Origin: Chitinophaga qingshengii
GTDB taxonomy: Bacteria > Bacteroidota > Bacteroidia > Chitinophagales > Chitinophagaceae
Length of the DNA: 64,000 bases
Assembly (NCBI RefSeq): GCF_014529935.1
Contig: NZ_JACVFC010000002.1
Coordinates: 868,001 to 932,000 of the forward strand
Direction: 5' to 3'
Under the pieces are notes generated by a model. That model had not been told where the DNA came from. It did not search any database and was given only the letters and a program-made list of their open reading frames with translations. The position numbers and the translations under genes are program-made. Positions 7,676-17,752 of the stretch are shown in pieces. Position 1 is the first letter of the stretch. Each line of letters opens with the position of its first letter.

Positions 7676-8401
7676 TTATTTTACCAGGACGAGCTGGTCT
7701 TCCCGCAGCAGGGGCAGTCTTTTAAACCGGAGCAGCAGTTGGGCTACCGCGGTGACATCTTTCTGGCAATAAGCCACGATTCTTTGCAGGTCGTGTGTTT
7801 GCCAGTAAACCTTTCCCACCATGCTACCGTCGATATCGTCTTTGGGCGTTTCAATGCCCAGTACCGCGGTGAGTAGTTTCAGGGAGGTATAATGCCGCAG
7901 GTCGCCGAAGCGCCAAAGATGGAGGGTGTCCAGCATGGGCATTTCCCAGGGTTTGAAACCATGCAGTTGCAAAGGTTTGGGCAAAGATAACTGATGAATA
8001 ACAGACCGGCGGCAAATAAAAGGAATATCAAATTCTTTTATGTTATGGCCGGCAAACTGGAAGTGGGGATATTTCTCATGGAATTTTTCCACTAATGCTA
8101 AAAAACCGTTTAGCACAATTGATTCATCGTCATCATAAAACGATTTCATCCGCAAATAATAGGCGCCATTTTCCAAATTAAAGAAGCCGACAGATATACA
8201 TATAATTTTTCCAAATTCGGCGTAGATCCCAGCCCTGTCCGCATATAGTTCCGCTTCATTTTCTGATTCTGGCGCAGTTTTTGCCATTTTCTCTCCCCAG
8301 AGCCGCTGCAAATCATCCGGCAACTGATCCAGTTCCGCGGTGGCCGGTGTGGTTTCTATGTCCAACAATAGTAATTGATCTAATGCAATATTGGGTAACA
8401 C
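7676..8401 (-). CDS. DEDDy-type 3'-5' exonuclease (predicted PolB-like)
   Basis: A 241-residue single-domain exonuclease. Exo I is LLLLDIETTP (D14, E16), Exo II is FAGHNIKEFDIPFI, and Exo III is YCQKDVTAVAQL near residue 215, which together give the DEDDy metal-binding set. The family resembles the stand-alone proofreading domain of family B polymerases, common in Bacteroidota. Activity on DNA or RNA ends is inferred; the substrate is unknown. It begins an apparent four-gene transcript with holA and is divergent from the coiled-coil protein gene, with about 100 bp of AT-rich DNA between them. Confidence 0.88.
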   Translation of the reverse strand: MLPNIALDQLLLLDIETTPATAELDQLPDDLQRLWGEKMAKTAPESENEAELYADRAGIYAEFGKIICISVGFFNLENGAYYLRMKSFYDDDESIVLNGFLALVEKFHEKYPHFQFAGHNIKEFDIPFICRRSVIHQLSLPKPLQLHGFKPWEMPMLDTLHLWRFGDLRHYTSLKLLTAVLGIETPKDDIDGSMVGKVYWQTHDLQRIVAYCQKDVTAVAQLLLRFKRLPLLREDQLVLVK

Positions 8402-8502
8402 GTTTGAAGACTTTTATATGTTTTATAAAATAAAGATATTATTGTATTAATTTTGAATAATGATTTTTAACCATATAACAATTAAACATAAAACAAACGA
8501 CT

Positions 8503-9465
8503 ATGACTGAGAACACTTTTAACACACCTGCCCCGGGTTCACCCGGACCAGAAAAACCGCGCAGCCGCAATGGTCTAATTTACGGTATTTTAATTGCGGC
8601 ACTGGCAGGTACCTGGATTTATATGCTCTACGACAAAAATAAATCCAGTGAGCAAATTGCACAAAAGACCGTTCAATTAGATTCTGTTTCTTCTTCCCGT
8701 GATGCCTTACAACAAGAGTATAACGCAGCTAACGCCCGTCTGGACGACCTGATTTCCCAGAATACCCGCATGGATAGTCTGGTAAAAACCAAGGATAAGG
8801 AAATTCAGGACATGAAAGCCCGTATTTCCAGTATCCTCAGCAACAAAAATGCTACCCAGGCACAGCTGGCAGAAGCCCGTCGCCTGATTGAACAGCTGAA
8901 AACCAACATTGAAGGTTACCAACAGACTATCGAGCGTCTGGAAGGTGAAAAAATTGTACTGGCAGGTGAAAGAGATGTGGCCCGTAAAGAAAGGGATTCT
9001 GTAGGCGTAGTAAAAGACAGCCTGAATAAAAAAGTAGACCTGGGTTCTGTATTACATGCTTCCAATATCCAGTTGCTGCCGCTCCGTATAAAACATAACG
9101 GTAAAGAAGTAGAAACTTCCAAAGCCAAACGTGCTGACATGATGCGCGTGAGCTTCGACCTGGACGACAACAGGATCGCCCCTACCGGTGACAAAGAAAT
9201 TTTCGTAGCCATCACAGCGCCTGATAACACACCGCTGGCGGTAGAAGCACTGGGTTCCGGCCGCTTCACCCTGGAAGATGGTACCGAGAAACTGTACACT
9301 ACCAAAAAGACTGTAGCTTATGTAACTGGTCAGAAACAATCCGTAAGCATGGATTGGAAACAAAACTCCGATTACAAAGTAGGCGATTATACCGTTGAAA
9401 TTTATCACAACGGTTATAAAATCGGTCAGGGTAAAGTTACCCTCAAAAAAGGTGGGTTGTTCTAG
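8503..9465 (+). CDS. Membrane-anchored coiled-coil protein of unknown function
   Basis: A 320-residue protein. A Pro-rich N-terminus is followed by one membrane helix (about 24-42, LIYGILIAALAGTWIYML), a long coiled coil (about 48-170, many heptads with Q/K/E and DSV segments) and a globular beta-rich tail (about 180-320, LPLRIKHNGKEVETSKAKRADMMRVSF ... YTVEIYHNGYKIGQG in outline). Topology would put the tail in the periplasm. I do not recognise a named family, although coiled-coil proteins of this type are common in Chitinophagaceae. It is a single gene ending in its own terminator. Confidence 0.82.
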   Translation: MTENTFNTPAPGSPGPEKPRSRNGLIYGILIAALAGTWIYMLYDKNKSSEQIAQKTVQLDSVSSSRDALQQEYNAANARLDDLISQNTRMDSLVKTKDKEIQDMKARISSILSNKNATQAQLAEARRLIEQLKTNIEGYQQTIERLEGEKIVLAGERDVARKERDSVGVVKDSLNKKVDLGSVLHASNIQLLPLRIKHNGKEVETSKAKRADMMRVSFDLDDNRIAPTGDKEIFVAITAPDNTPLAVEALGSGRFTLEDGTEKLYTTKKTVAYVTGQKQSVSMDWKQNSDYKVGDYTVEIYHNGYKIGQGKVTLKKGGLF

Positions 9466-9484
9466 TACGATAAGATATCAACAT

Positions 9485-9520
9485 AAAAAAGCAGGACAAG
9501 TGATATTGTCCTGCTTTTTT
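9485..9520 (+). terminator. Intrinsic terminator
   Basis: A 15-bp stem (9485-9499 with 9506-9520; core GCAGGACAA/TTGTCCTGC), loop GTGATA and a T-rich 3' side, 20 bp after the coiled-coil gene. Confidence 0.9.
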
Positions 9521-9977
9521 TATGAGCGCCCAATTCCGTTACATGCCTCCAAACATCCCCATTGCGGATCAAGAATAGATTTCTCTCAAAACCCGCCAGC
9601 AATGCGGATGATTGATATTTTTTTCACGGCATCAAATTGTTAACGATTAGTTATTGATAAAAAGTTATATATAAAAATAAAATTAAATTAACGTTCTTTG
9701 CGACTATAATTACAAAATAGCCTAAGCCACCCAAAATGGTGGAGAACCGGGACCAATGCTTTTGAATCGAGGATGTGACCTGAATATATGTACCAGCTTT
9801 AACCCGTTTTATGTCATGAAAACGATCTGCGATTTCAGTATTTGTTATACCCTGGAATTCGTAGTCATTGAATGCGAACAGGAACACTGATACAGGAAAC
9901 ACTCCCTTTTTTTGTGTGCCGATGCTATTTGTGACCGGATGAGTTCAGCAGCCCAATTAAAACTAAGCATGGAAGAC
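9521..9977. other. Intergenic stretch with no convincing gene
   Basis: About 450 bp, clearly AT-richer than the flanking genes around 9650-9720. A minus-strand open frame (9651-9902, 83 codons) ends in a hydrophobic AT-rich run and has no recognisable domain; I do not call it. The 3' part presumably holds the promoter of the response regulator. A decayed gene cannot be excluded. Confidence 0.5.
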
Positions 9978-10364
9978 ATGAACAAAATAGTGTACGTTGT
10001 AGATGATGATGAGATTTTTCATTTCATTATCAAAAAAATGTTGGGACAACAGGACGATAACCTTGTCATCACTTCCTTCCTGTGTGCTGAAGAAGCGCTG
10101 GAACAGTTAACCAACAATCCACAGCCCACGCTGCCCTCCCTGATCATCCTGGATATGAATATGCAGCGGATGAACGGATGGGACTTCATAGAGGCTTACC
10201 GGGGGCTCAAATCATCGCTCAAAAACAATATTCCTATTATCATGTGCTCCTCCTCCGTGGACGTGCGAGACATGCAGAAAGTACAGCATACCCCTGAACT
10301 AATGGCGTATATTACCAAGCCCTTAGACAAACACAAGATGAAGGTAATTGAAGAATACCTTTGA
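9978..10364 (+). CDS. Single-domain response regulator (CheY-like)
   Basis: A 128-residue receiver domain with no output domain. Acidic pocket D9-D11 (YVVDDDE), phospho-acceptor D59 (LIILDMNMQ), conserved Ser S91 and Lys K114 (ITKPL). It would act by protein-protein contact after phosphorylation by a histidine kinase. No kinase is nearby, so it is an orphan here. The start MNKIVYVV at 9978 is family-like and is preceded by GGAAG; in-frame ATGs at 9969 and 9939 are alternatives. Confidence 0.88.
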   Translation: MNKIVYVVDDDEIFHFIIKKMLGQQDDNLVITSFLCAEEALEQLTNNPQPTLPSLIILDMNMQRMNGWDFIEAYRGLKSSLKNNIPIIMCSSSVDVRDMQKVQHTPELMAYITKPLDKHKMKVIEEYL

Positions 10365-10390
10365 TCATTACCAACCACTATTCCAACTTA

Positions 10391-10430
10391 AAAAGCGAAG
10401 ACCTGAGCAAATGCTCAGGTCTTCGCTTTT
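10391..10430. terminator. Bidirectional terminator
   Basis: A long near-perfect palindrome (10391-10409 with 10412-10430; core GCGAAGACCTGAGCA) with A/T tracts on both ends, between the convergent response regulator and ABC-F genes. Confidence 0.9.
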
Positions 10431-10448
10431 ATGCAATATTTGTACTTA

Positions 10449-12925
<2,477 letters not shown>

Positions 12926-12936
12926 AGCATACCATC

Positions 12937-13752
12937 ATGGGGCCTATCGGCGTTTTTGATTCCGGCTACGGCGGACTCACCGTTCTCAAGGAAATCATCG
13001 CGGAACTGCCGCAATATGAATACATCTACCTGGGAGACAATGCCCGCGCACCTTACGGTAACCGTGGCTTTGATACCATACACGCCTATACGCTGCAGTG
13101 TGTACAACAACTGTTCGATATGGGCTGCCCGCTGGTGATCCTGGCCTGTAACACCGCCTCTGCCAAAGCATTGCGCACCATCCAGCAGAAAGACCTGCCC
13201 CGCATAGCTCCCGACAAACGGGTGTTGGGCGTAATCCGTCCTACTACCGAGATGGTAGGCACGCTCACCCAAACCGGCGAAGTGGGTATCCTGGCTACCA
13301 AAGGAACCATCGCCTCTGAGTCGTACCCGATAGAAATCAAGAAGTTTTTCCCGGAAGTACAGACTTATCAGCTGGCCTGCCCCATGTGGGTACCACTGGT
13401 GGAAAATAATGAGCACGAAAGCGCCGGCGCCGATTTTTTCGTGAAGGAGTACCTGGATAAAATCCTCTCCCAGTCGTCCAACATAGACACACTGGTACTG
13501 GGATGTACCCACTACCCCCTGCTGATGAAAAAAATCAAACAATATCTTCCGGGAGGCATTACCGTGCTCTCACAAGGCAAGATTGTGGCCCATAGCCTCA
13601 AAGACTACCTGAAAAGGCATCCGGAAATGGAATCCCGCCTGAGCCGCCAGGCGCAGCGCCGGTTTTTCACCACCGATGATCCGGGTATTTTTGATGTGAT
13701 GGCAGAGATCTTCTTTGGGAAAGCGGTGCAGTCGGAGAAAATACTCGTATAG
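12937..13752 (+). CDS. murI: Glutamate racemase
   Basis: A 271-residue cofactor-independent racemase making D-glutamate for peptidoglycan. The N-terminal GVFDSGYGGLTVLKEI holds D8-S9; catalytic cysteines are C71 (LACNTAS) and C190 (LGCTHYPLL). Length and all motifs are normal. It follows the carbonic anhydrase gene by 11 nt and ends at a large nested palindrome. Confidence 0.96.
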   Translation: MGPIGVFDSGYGGLTVLKEIIAELPQYEYIYLGDNARAPYGNRGFDTIHAYTLQCVQQLFDMGCPLVILACNTASAKALRTIQQKDLPRIAPDKRVLGVIRPTTEMVGTLTQTGEVGILATKGTIASESYPIEIKKFFPEVQTYQLACPMWVPLVENNEHESAGADFFVKEYLDKILSQSSNIDTLVLGCTHYPLLMKKIKQYLPGGITVLSQGKIVAHSLKDYLKRHPEMESRLSRQAQRRFFTTDDPGIFDVMAEIFFGKAVQSEKILV

Positions 13753-13754
13753 GG

Positions 13755-13914
13755 TTCTCGCAAAGGCGCAAAGCAGCAAAGAGCGCAAAGATTATTAAAG
13801 CGAAAATAAGAAAGCAAAGGAGCGAAGATCAATGTTGGTCTTCGCTCCTTTGCTTTCTTAAAAAAACTTAACAAATAACTTTGCACTCTTTGCTGCTTTG
13901 CGCCTTTGCGAGAA
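13755..13914. repeat. Nested palindromic intergenic repeat, CGCAAAGGCGCAAAG type (copy 1)
   Basis: A perfect 29-bp outer inverted repeat (13755-13783 with 13886-13914; core CGCAAAGGCGCAAAGCAGC) encloses a perfect 21-bp inner stem with a 10-nt loop (13808-13828 with 13839-13859; core GCAAAGGAGCGAAG). It fills the whole gap between the convergent murI and S9 peptidase genes and could act as a two-way terminator. Related copies are at 61417-61502 and, degenerate, at 33345-33415. Confidence 0.9.
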
Positions 13915-13915
13915 A

Positions 13916-16030
13916 CTACTTCGCGAGTTTCAGCAAAAATGCATATTCCAACGCCACTTCCTTCAATGCCTCAAACCTTCCGGAAGCGCCGCCATGGCCC
14001 GTTTCCATATCCGTATGCAACAACAGCAGGTTGTGGTCTGTTTTCAGTTCCCGTAACTTGGCCACCCATTTGGCAGGTTCCCAGTACTGTACCTGCGAAT
14101 CATGGAGACCGGTGGTTACGAGCAGGTTGGGATAGGCTTTCGCCACTACGTTATCATACGGAGAATAGGACTTCATGTAGTCGTAGGAATCCTTGTTTTT
14201 AGGATTTCCCCATTCATCGAACTCACCGGTCGTCAACGGAATGCTTTCATCCAGCATGGTCGTCACCACATCTACAAATGGCACCTGCGCCACCACGCCA
14301 TGGAAGAGATCCGGCCGCATGTTGATCACCGCGCCCATGAGCAAACCGCCGGCACTGCCGCCCATAGCGTACAACTGACCAGGGCTGGTATAGTTTTCCT
14401 TCACCAGGTAGCTGGCGCAGTCGATGAAGTCCGTGAAAGTGTTTTTCTTTTTAAACATCTTACCATCTTCATACCACTGACGGCCCATTTCCTGACCACC
14501 GCGTATATGCGCAATGGCAAAGGCGAAACCACGGTCCAGCAGGCTAATACGATTGGAACTAAACGCAGCATCCAGGCTATGGCCGTAAGAGCCGTATCCA
14601 TATAGCAATAACGGGCCTTTGCCGTTTTTATGAAAATCCTTTTTATAGACGATGGAAACCGGAATTTTGGTACCATCGGTGGCAGTCGCCATCAGCCGTT
14701 CGGTAGCGTAGTTTTTGGGGTCATAGCCGCCCAATACTTCCTGCTGCCGTTTCAATTCCTGTTTGCCGGTTTCCATGTTATAGTCGTACACGGAATTAGG
14801 CGTGATCATAGAGGTATAATGGTAGCGCAATTCCTTGCTGTCCATTTCGGGGTTGGCGCCCACATAGGCATCGTAGGCCGGTTCAGCGAAAGCAAGGTAT
14901 TTATCTGCATGTGTTTTATCGTCCACTACACGGATCTGGGTAAGGCCGTTCTTTCTTTCTTCCAGCACCATAAAATCCTTGAACAATTCGATGCCACTCA
15001 GCAGCACATCGCTGCGGTGGGGGATCACTTCTTTCCAGTGATCACGGCCGGTTTGATTCAAGGGCGTTTCCATCAGCCGGAAATTCAGCGCATTCCAGTT
15101 AGTGACGATGTAGAACTTATCGTTTTTATGATCGATATCGTACAACATGTCTTTGGTACGGGGCTGAAAAACGGTGAAAGCGCCATCCGGTTTGGAGGCA
15201 TCGAGTATCCGGCTTTCGGAAGAAAGGGTGCTGCCGCTGTGGATAACGATATATTTACCGGATTTGGTTTTTTGTACGTTGAGGCTGAAGGTTTCATCTT
15301 TCTCGTGATATACTTCCTTCTCTGCGCTACTGCCCAGGGTGTATCGCATGATACGGTCGGCCCGCAGGGTAACGGTATCTTTACGGCTGTAGAAGATGGT
15401 TTTGTTATCGTTGGCCCAGCAGGAGCTGCCCGTAGTTTCCATCACTACATCCGGCAACAGTGCACCTGTTTCCAGGTTTTTGATATGGATGGTATAACGG
15501 CGACGGCTAACCGTATCAATACCATACGCCAGCAGTTTGGTATCGGGACTAACGCTTAGTCCGGCTACCTGGCAATAAGCGTGGCCGGCGGCCAGTTCAT
15601 TGACGTTAAGGATCACTTCCTCCTCTGCTTCCAGGCTTCCTTTCTTGCGGCAGTAGATGGGATATTCTTTTCCTTTTTCATACCGGACATAGTAGTAGTA
15701 ACCGTTTTTCAGATAAGGTACGGTCATATCTGTTTCCTTGATACGGCCTTTCATCTCTTCAAACAGTTTAGTGCGCAATTCCTTTTCGGGCGCCATCACA
15801 GTATCGAGGTAAGCATTTTCCGCTTTGAGCCAGGACAGTACTTTGGGGTCTTCCCGGTCATTCATCCAATAGTAGTTGTCAATTCTCGTGTCCCCGTGCA
15901 TCGTCAGTTCCTTCGGTATCTTTTCCGCAACGGGTGGCTGGAGGTTCTCCTGATTATTCATATTTTTTTTCTTTTCGTGACAAGACATGAACACAATTCC
16001 TGCAAGTAAAAGTAAACTTACCTTTTTCAT
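13916..16030 (-). CDS. S9A prolyl oligopeptidase / oligopeptidase B family lipoprotein
   Basis: A 704-residue serine peptidase with a lipoprotein signal (IVFMSC, C17), so probably anchored in the outer membrane or periplasm. Residues about 60-430 form the beta-propeller gate and about 440-704 the alpha/beta-hydrolase domain, with nucleophile S559 in GGSAGG, D644 in GLHDSQV and H679 in GHGG. The RIDNYYWMNDREDPKV start and HIRGGQEMGRQWYEDG segment point to the oligopeptidase B branch, which cleaves short peptides, often after basic residues. Its stop adjoins the nested palindrome. Confidence 0.93.
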   Translation of the reverse strand: MKKVSLLLLAGIVFMSCHEKKKNMNNQENLQPPVAEKIPKELTMHGDTRIDNYYWMNDREDPKVLSWLKAENAYLDTVMAPEKELRTKLFEEMKGRIKETDMTVPYLKNGYYYYVRYEKGKEYPIYCRKKGSLEAEEEVILNVNELAAGHAYCQVAGLSVSPDTKLLAYGIDTVSRRRYTIHIKNLETGALLPDVVMETTGSSCWANDNKTIFYSRKDTVTLRADRIMRYTLGSSAEKEVYHEKDETFSLNVQKTKSGKYIVIHSGSTLSSESRILDASKPDGAFTVFQPRTKDMLYDIDHKNDKFYIVTNWNALNFRLMETPLNQTGRDHWKEVIPHRSDVLLSGIELFKDFMVLEERKNGLTQIRVVDDKTHADKYLAFAEPAYDAYVGANPEMDSKELRYHYTSMITPNSVYDYNMETGKQELKRQQEVLGGYDPKNYATERLMATATDGTKIPVSIVYKKDFHKNGKGPLLLYGYGSYGHSLDAAFSSNRISLLDRGFAFAIAHIRGGQEMGRQWYEDGKMFKKKNTFTDFIDCASYLVKENYTSPGQLYAMGGSAGGLLMGAVINMRPDLFHGVVAQVPFVDVVTTMLDESIPLTTGEFDEWGNPKNKDSYDYMKSYSPYDNVVAKAYPNLLVTTGLHDSQVQYWEPAKWVAKLRELKTDHNLLLLHTDMETGHGGASGRFEALKEVALEYAFLLKLAK

Positions 16031-16080
16031 GTAAACAGGTTTTACTCAATTTAAGCAATTGCGGGCGATATTTTCCGCAT

Positions 16081-16112
16081 AAAAAAGCGCCATGGAAAGA
16101 ATACCATGACGC
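16081..16112 (-). terminator. Intrinsic terminator of the oxidoreductase gene
   Basis: On the minus strand a 9-bp stem with one G-T pair (16112-16104 with 16095-16087; GCGTCATGG/CCATGGCGC) is followed by six T residues. It separates the Gfo/Idh/MocA gene from the S9 peptidase gene. Confidence 0.8.
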
Positions 16113-16136
16113 CCATAATGTTTGATATGATTGTGC

Positions 16137-17525
16137 TTAACCTACTACCTTCATTTTCACCGGGTCCCAGCGCAACTGCTTTTTGCTGAAGTAGCTCTGA
16201 TTCGTTACCAGGGCTGGTCCGGCAGCACGGAGACCGAAAGTAGCATCTTCCACTACGGCCTTGCCTGTACGCATAGATTCAAAGAAGTTTTTGAAGTGGT
16301 CCAGGCGGTCGTCGTAACCGGCTGGCGCCGCGTAGCTGCTGGTGGTTTCAATGGGCTTGCCATCGTTGGTACCGTAGCGGGCATTGTATGCTTTTACGTA
16401 TTCGGCCTGTTGTTTTCCGGAGAAGGTACGGAAGGTATCCCATCCGCCGTAGCCGGGCGCTTCAGGCAGTTTATGTTTTTTTATTTTGAAGTCGTTCCAT
16501 CCGAATTCCAGTACCCCGTCGGTACCGATCAGGCGCGTATAATCACCGCCACCGCTGCCGTCAGCGAAGTTAACGCGGAGCGTCATCTGGAAGGCCGGGT
16601 GTTCTTTGGTTTCAGGGTAGTCGAAGATGGCGACTACTACGTCCGGTACATCGCGGCCATCTTTCCACTGTACCAGGTTACCGCTGGCATAGATGCTGGT
16701 GGGGCCAAGTGAGCCGGTGATGAAGTGCAGACCGGAAATCAGGTGTACAAACAGGTCGCCGGGTATACCGGTGCCGTATGCCTGATAGTTACGCCAGCGG
16801 AAGAAACGTTTGGCGTCGAAAGGTATTTTCGCCGTGTCTTTGAGGAAAGCGTCGAAGTCCACAGTTGCCGGCGAAGCATCCGTAGGGATGGAGTACTGCC
16901 AGGCACCCAGGGCACTGTGGCGGTCCATACGGGCTTCGACTACGTTTAACCGGCCAATTTCACCAGCCTGGTAACGTTTACGCGCCTCCGCCATGGCGAT
17001 GCTGCTCACACGCTGGCTACCCACCTGGAACACCGCTTTAGTGCGTTGCTGGGTGGCGATTACTTTATGTCCTTCTTCAATCTGTTGTACCATGGGTTTT
17101 TCGCAGTAAACAGCTTTACCTGCTTCCATGGCCGCAATAGAGATAGTATCATGCCAGTGGTCGGGCGTAGCCACGATAATGGCATCGATATCTTTCCGAT
17201 GCAGCAGCTCGCGGTAGTCGCGGGTGGTGAATACCTGGGAACCGTATACTTCTTTTACCCGGTCGAGGTGGCCGGTATACAAATCCGCCGCGGCCACGAA
17301 CTCCACGCCTGGTACTTTAATAGCCGTATCCACATCCCCAAAGCCCATGATGCCCATACCTACACAGGCAACACGGATTTTGTCGTTAGCGGAGAAATTG
17401 TTTTCCGGTTGCAATATCGTTACCGGTTCATTTTCCTGACCCAGGGCGGCCAGATGGCCAATGCCCAGCAGCGCCGCTGTGCTGCCTATATGTTTGATAA
17501 ACTTCCTGCGGGATTCATCTGACAT
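16137..17525 (-). CDS. Gfo/Idh/MocA family oxidoreductase with Tat signal
   Basis: A 462-residue NAD(P)-dependent oxidoreductase. It starts with a twin-arginine signal (SRRKFIK, then a hydrophobic stretch to LAALGQ), so it should be exported folded with its cofactor. The nucleotide-binding motif is VGMGIMG (about residues 56-62), followed by ATPDHWH and the family EKP (YCEKPMV); the C-terminal half is the substrate domain. Characterised relatives oxidise or remove sugars, including Gly-109-type glycosidases that use NAD as catalyst; the substrate here is not predictable. It is divergent from the TonB receptor-phytase operon. Confidence 0.9.
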   Translation of the reverse strand: MSDESRRKFIKHIGSTAALLGIGHLAALGQENEPVTILQPENNFSANDKIRVACVGMGIMGFGDVDTAIKVPGVEFVAAADLYTGHLDRVKEVYGSQVFTTRDYRELLHRKDIDAIIVATPDHWHDTISIAAMEAGKAVYCEKPMVQQIEEGHKVIATQQRTKAVFQVGSQRVSSIAMAEARKRYQAGEIGRLNVVEARMDRHSALGAWQYSIPTDASPATVDFDAFLKDTAKIPFDAKRFFRWRNYQAYGTGIPGDLFVHLISGLHFITGSLGPTSIYASGNLVQWKDGRDVPDVVVAIFDYPETKEHPAFQMTLRVNFADGSGGGDYTRLIGTDGVLEFGWNDFKIKKHKLPEAPGYGGWDTFRTFSGKQQAEYVKAYNARYGTNDGKPIETTSSYAAPAGYDDRLDHFKNFFESMRTGKAVVEDATFGLRAAGPALVTNQSYFSKKQLRWDPVKMKVVG

Positions 17526-17650
17526 AATAATAAGTTTTTAAAAGGAACACCATGATAATAAAAAAAATCAGCAATGTATCATCCGAATTATGAGCGGTCA
17601 ATACGTCATTTTGATGGCCTGCTAAAACGCTTCAGCGTGTTTGCGGAAAC

Positions 17651-17689
17651 TTAATACAAACTTCACAATTCCTTCATAAACACTTAACG
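17651..17689 (+). promoter_or_regulatory. Four-repeat Pho box
   Basis: TTAATA (17651), TTCACA (17662), TTCATA (17673) and TTAACG (17684) recur with an exact 11-bp period. Three match the TTHAYA half-site of PhoP/PhoB-type boxes fully and the fourth in five of six positions; each is preceded by C. A -10-like TATAGT lies at 17695-17700 and again at 17703-17708, placing the repeats at roughly -56 to -18, where PhoP boxes act. The next gene is the TonB receptor of the phytase operon. Confidence 0.7.
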
Positions 17690-17752
17690 GCCTCTATAGT
17701 GCTATAGTGCTGGAAGAACGGTTATTTCGCCCCCGGATAAAACCTTTTCTGT

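Noticed and set aside
9651-9902. 83-codon minus-strand open frame in the gap before the response regulator
   Set aside because: No recognisable domain, AT-rich hydrophobic tail, odd composition compared with neighbours and no RBS or promoter pattern; most likely chance or a decayed remnant.
13755-13914. Nested palindrome considered as a tRNA-like or structured ncRNA gene
   Set aside because: No tRNA arms or promoter; the symmetric make-up from one short phrase and its convergent location fit a repeat element or terminator better.
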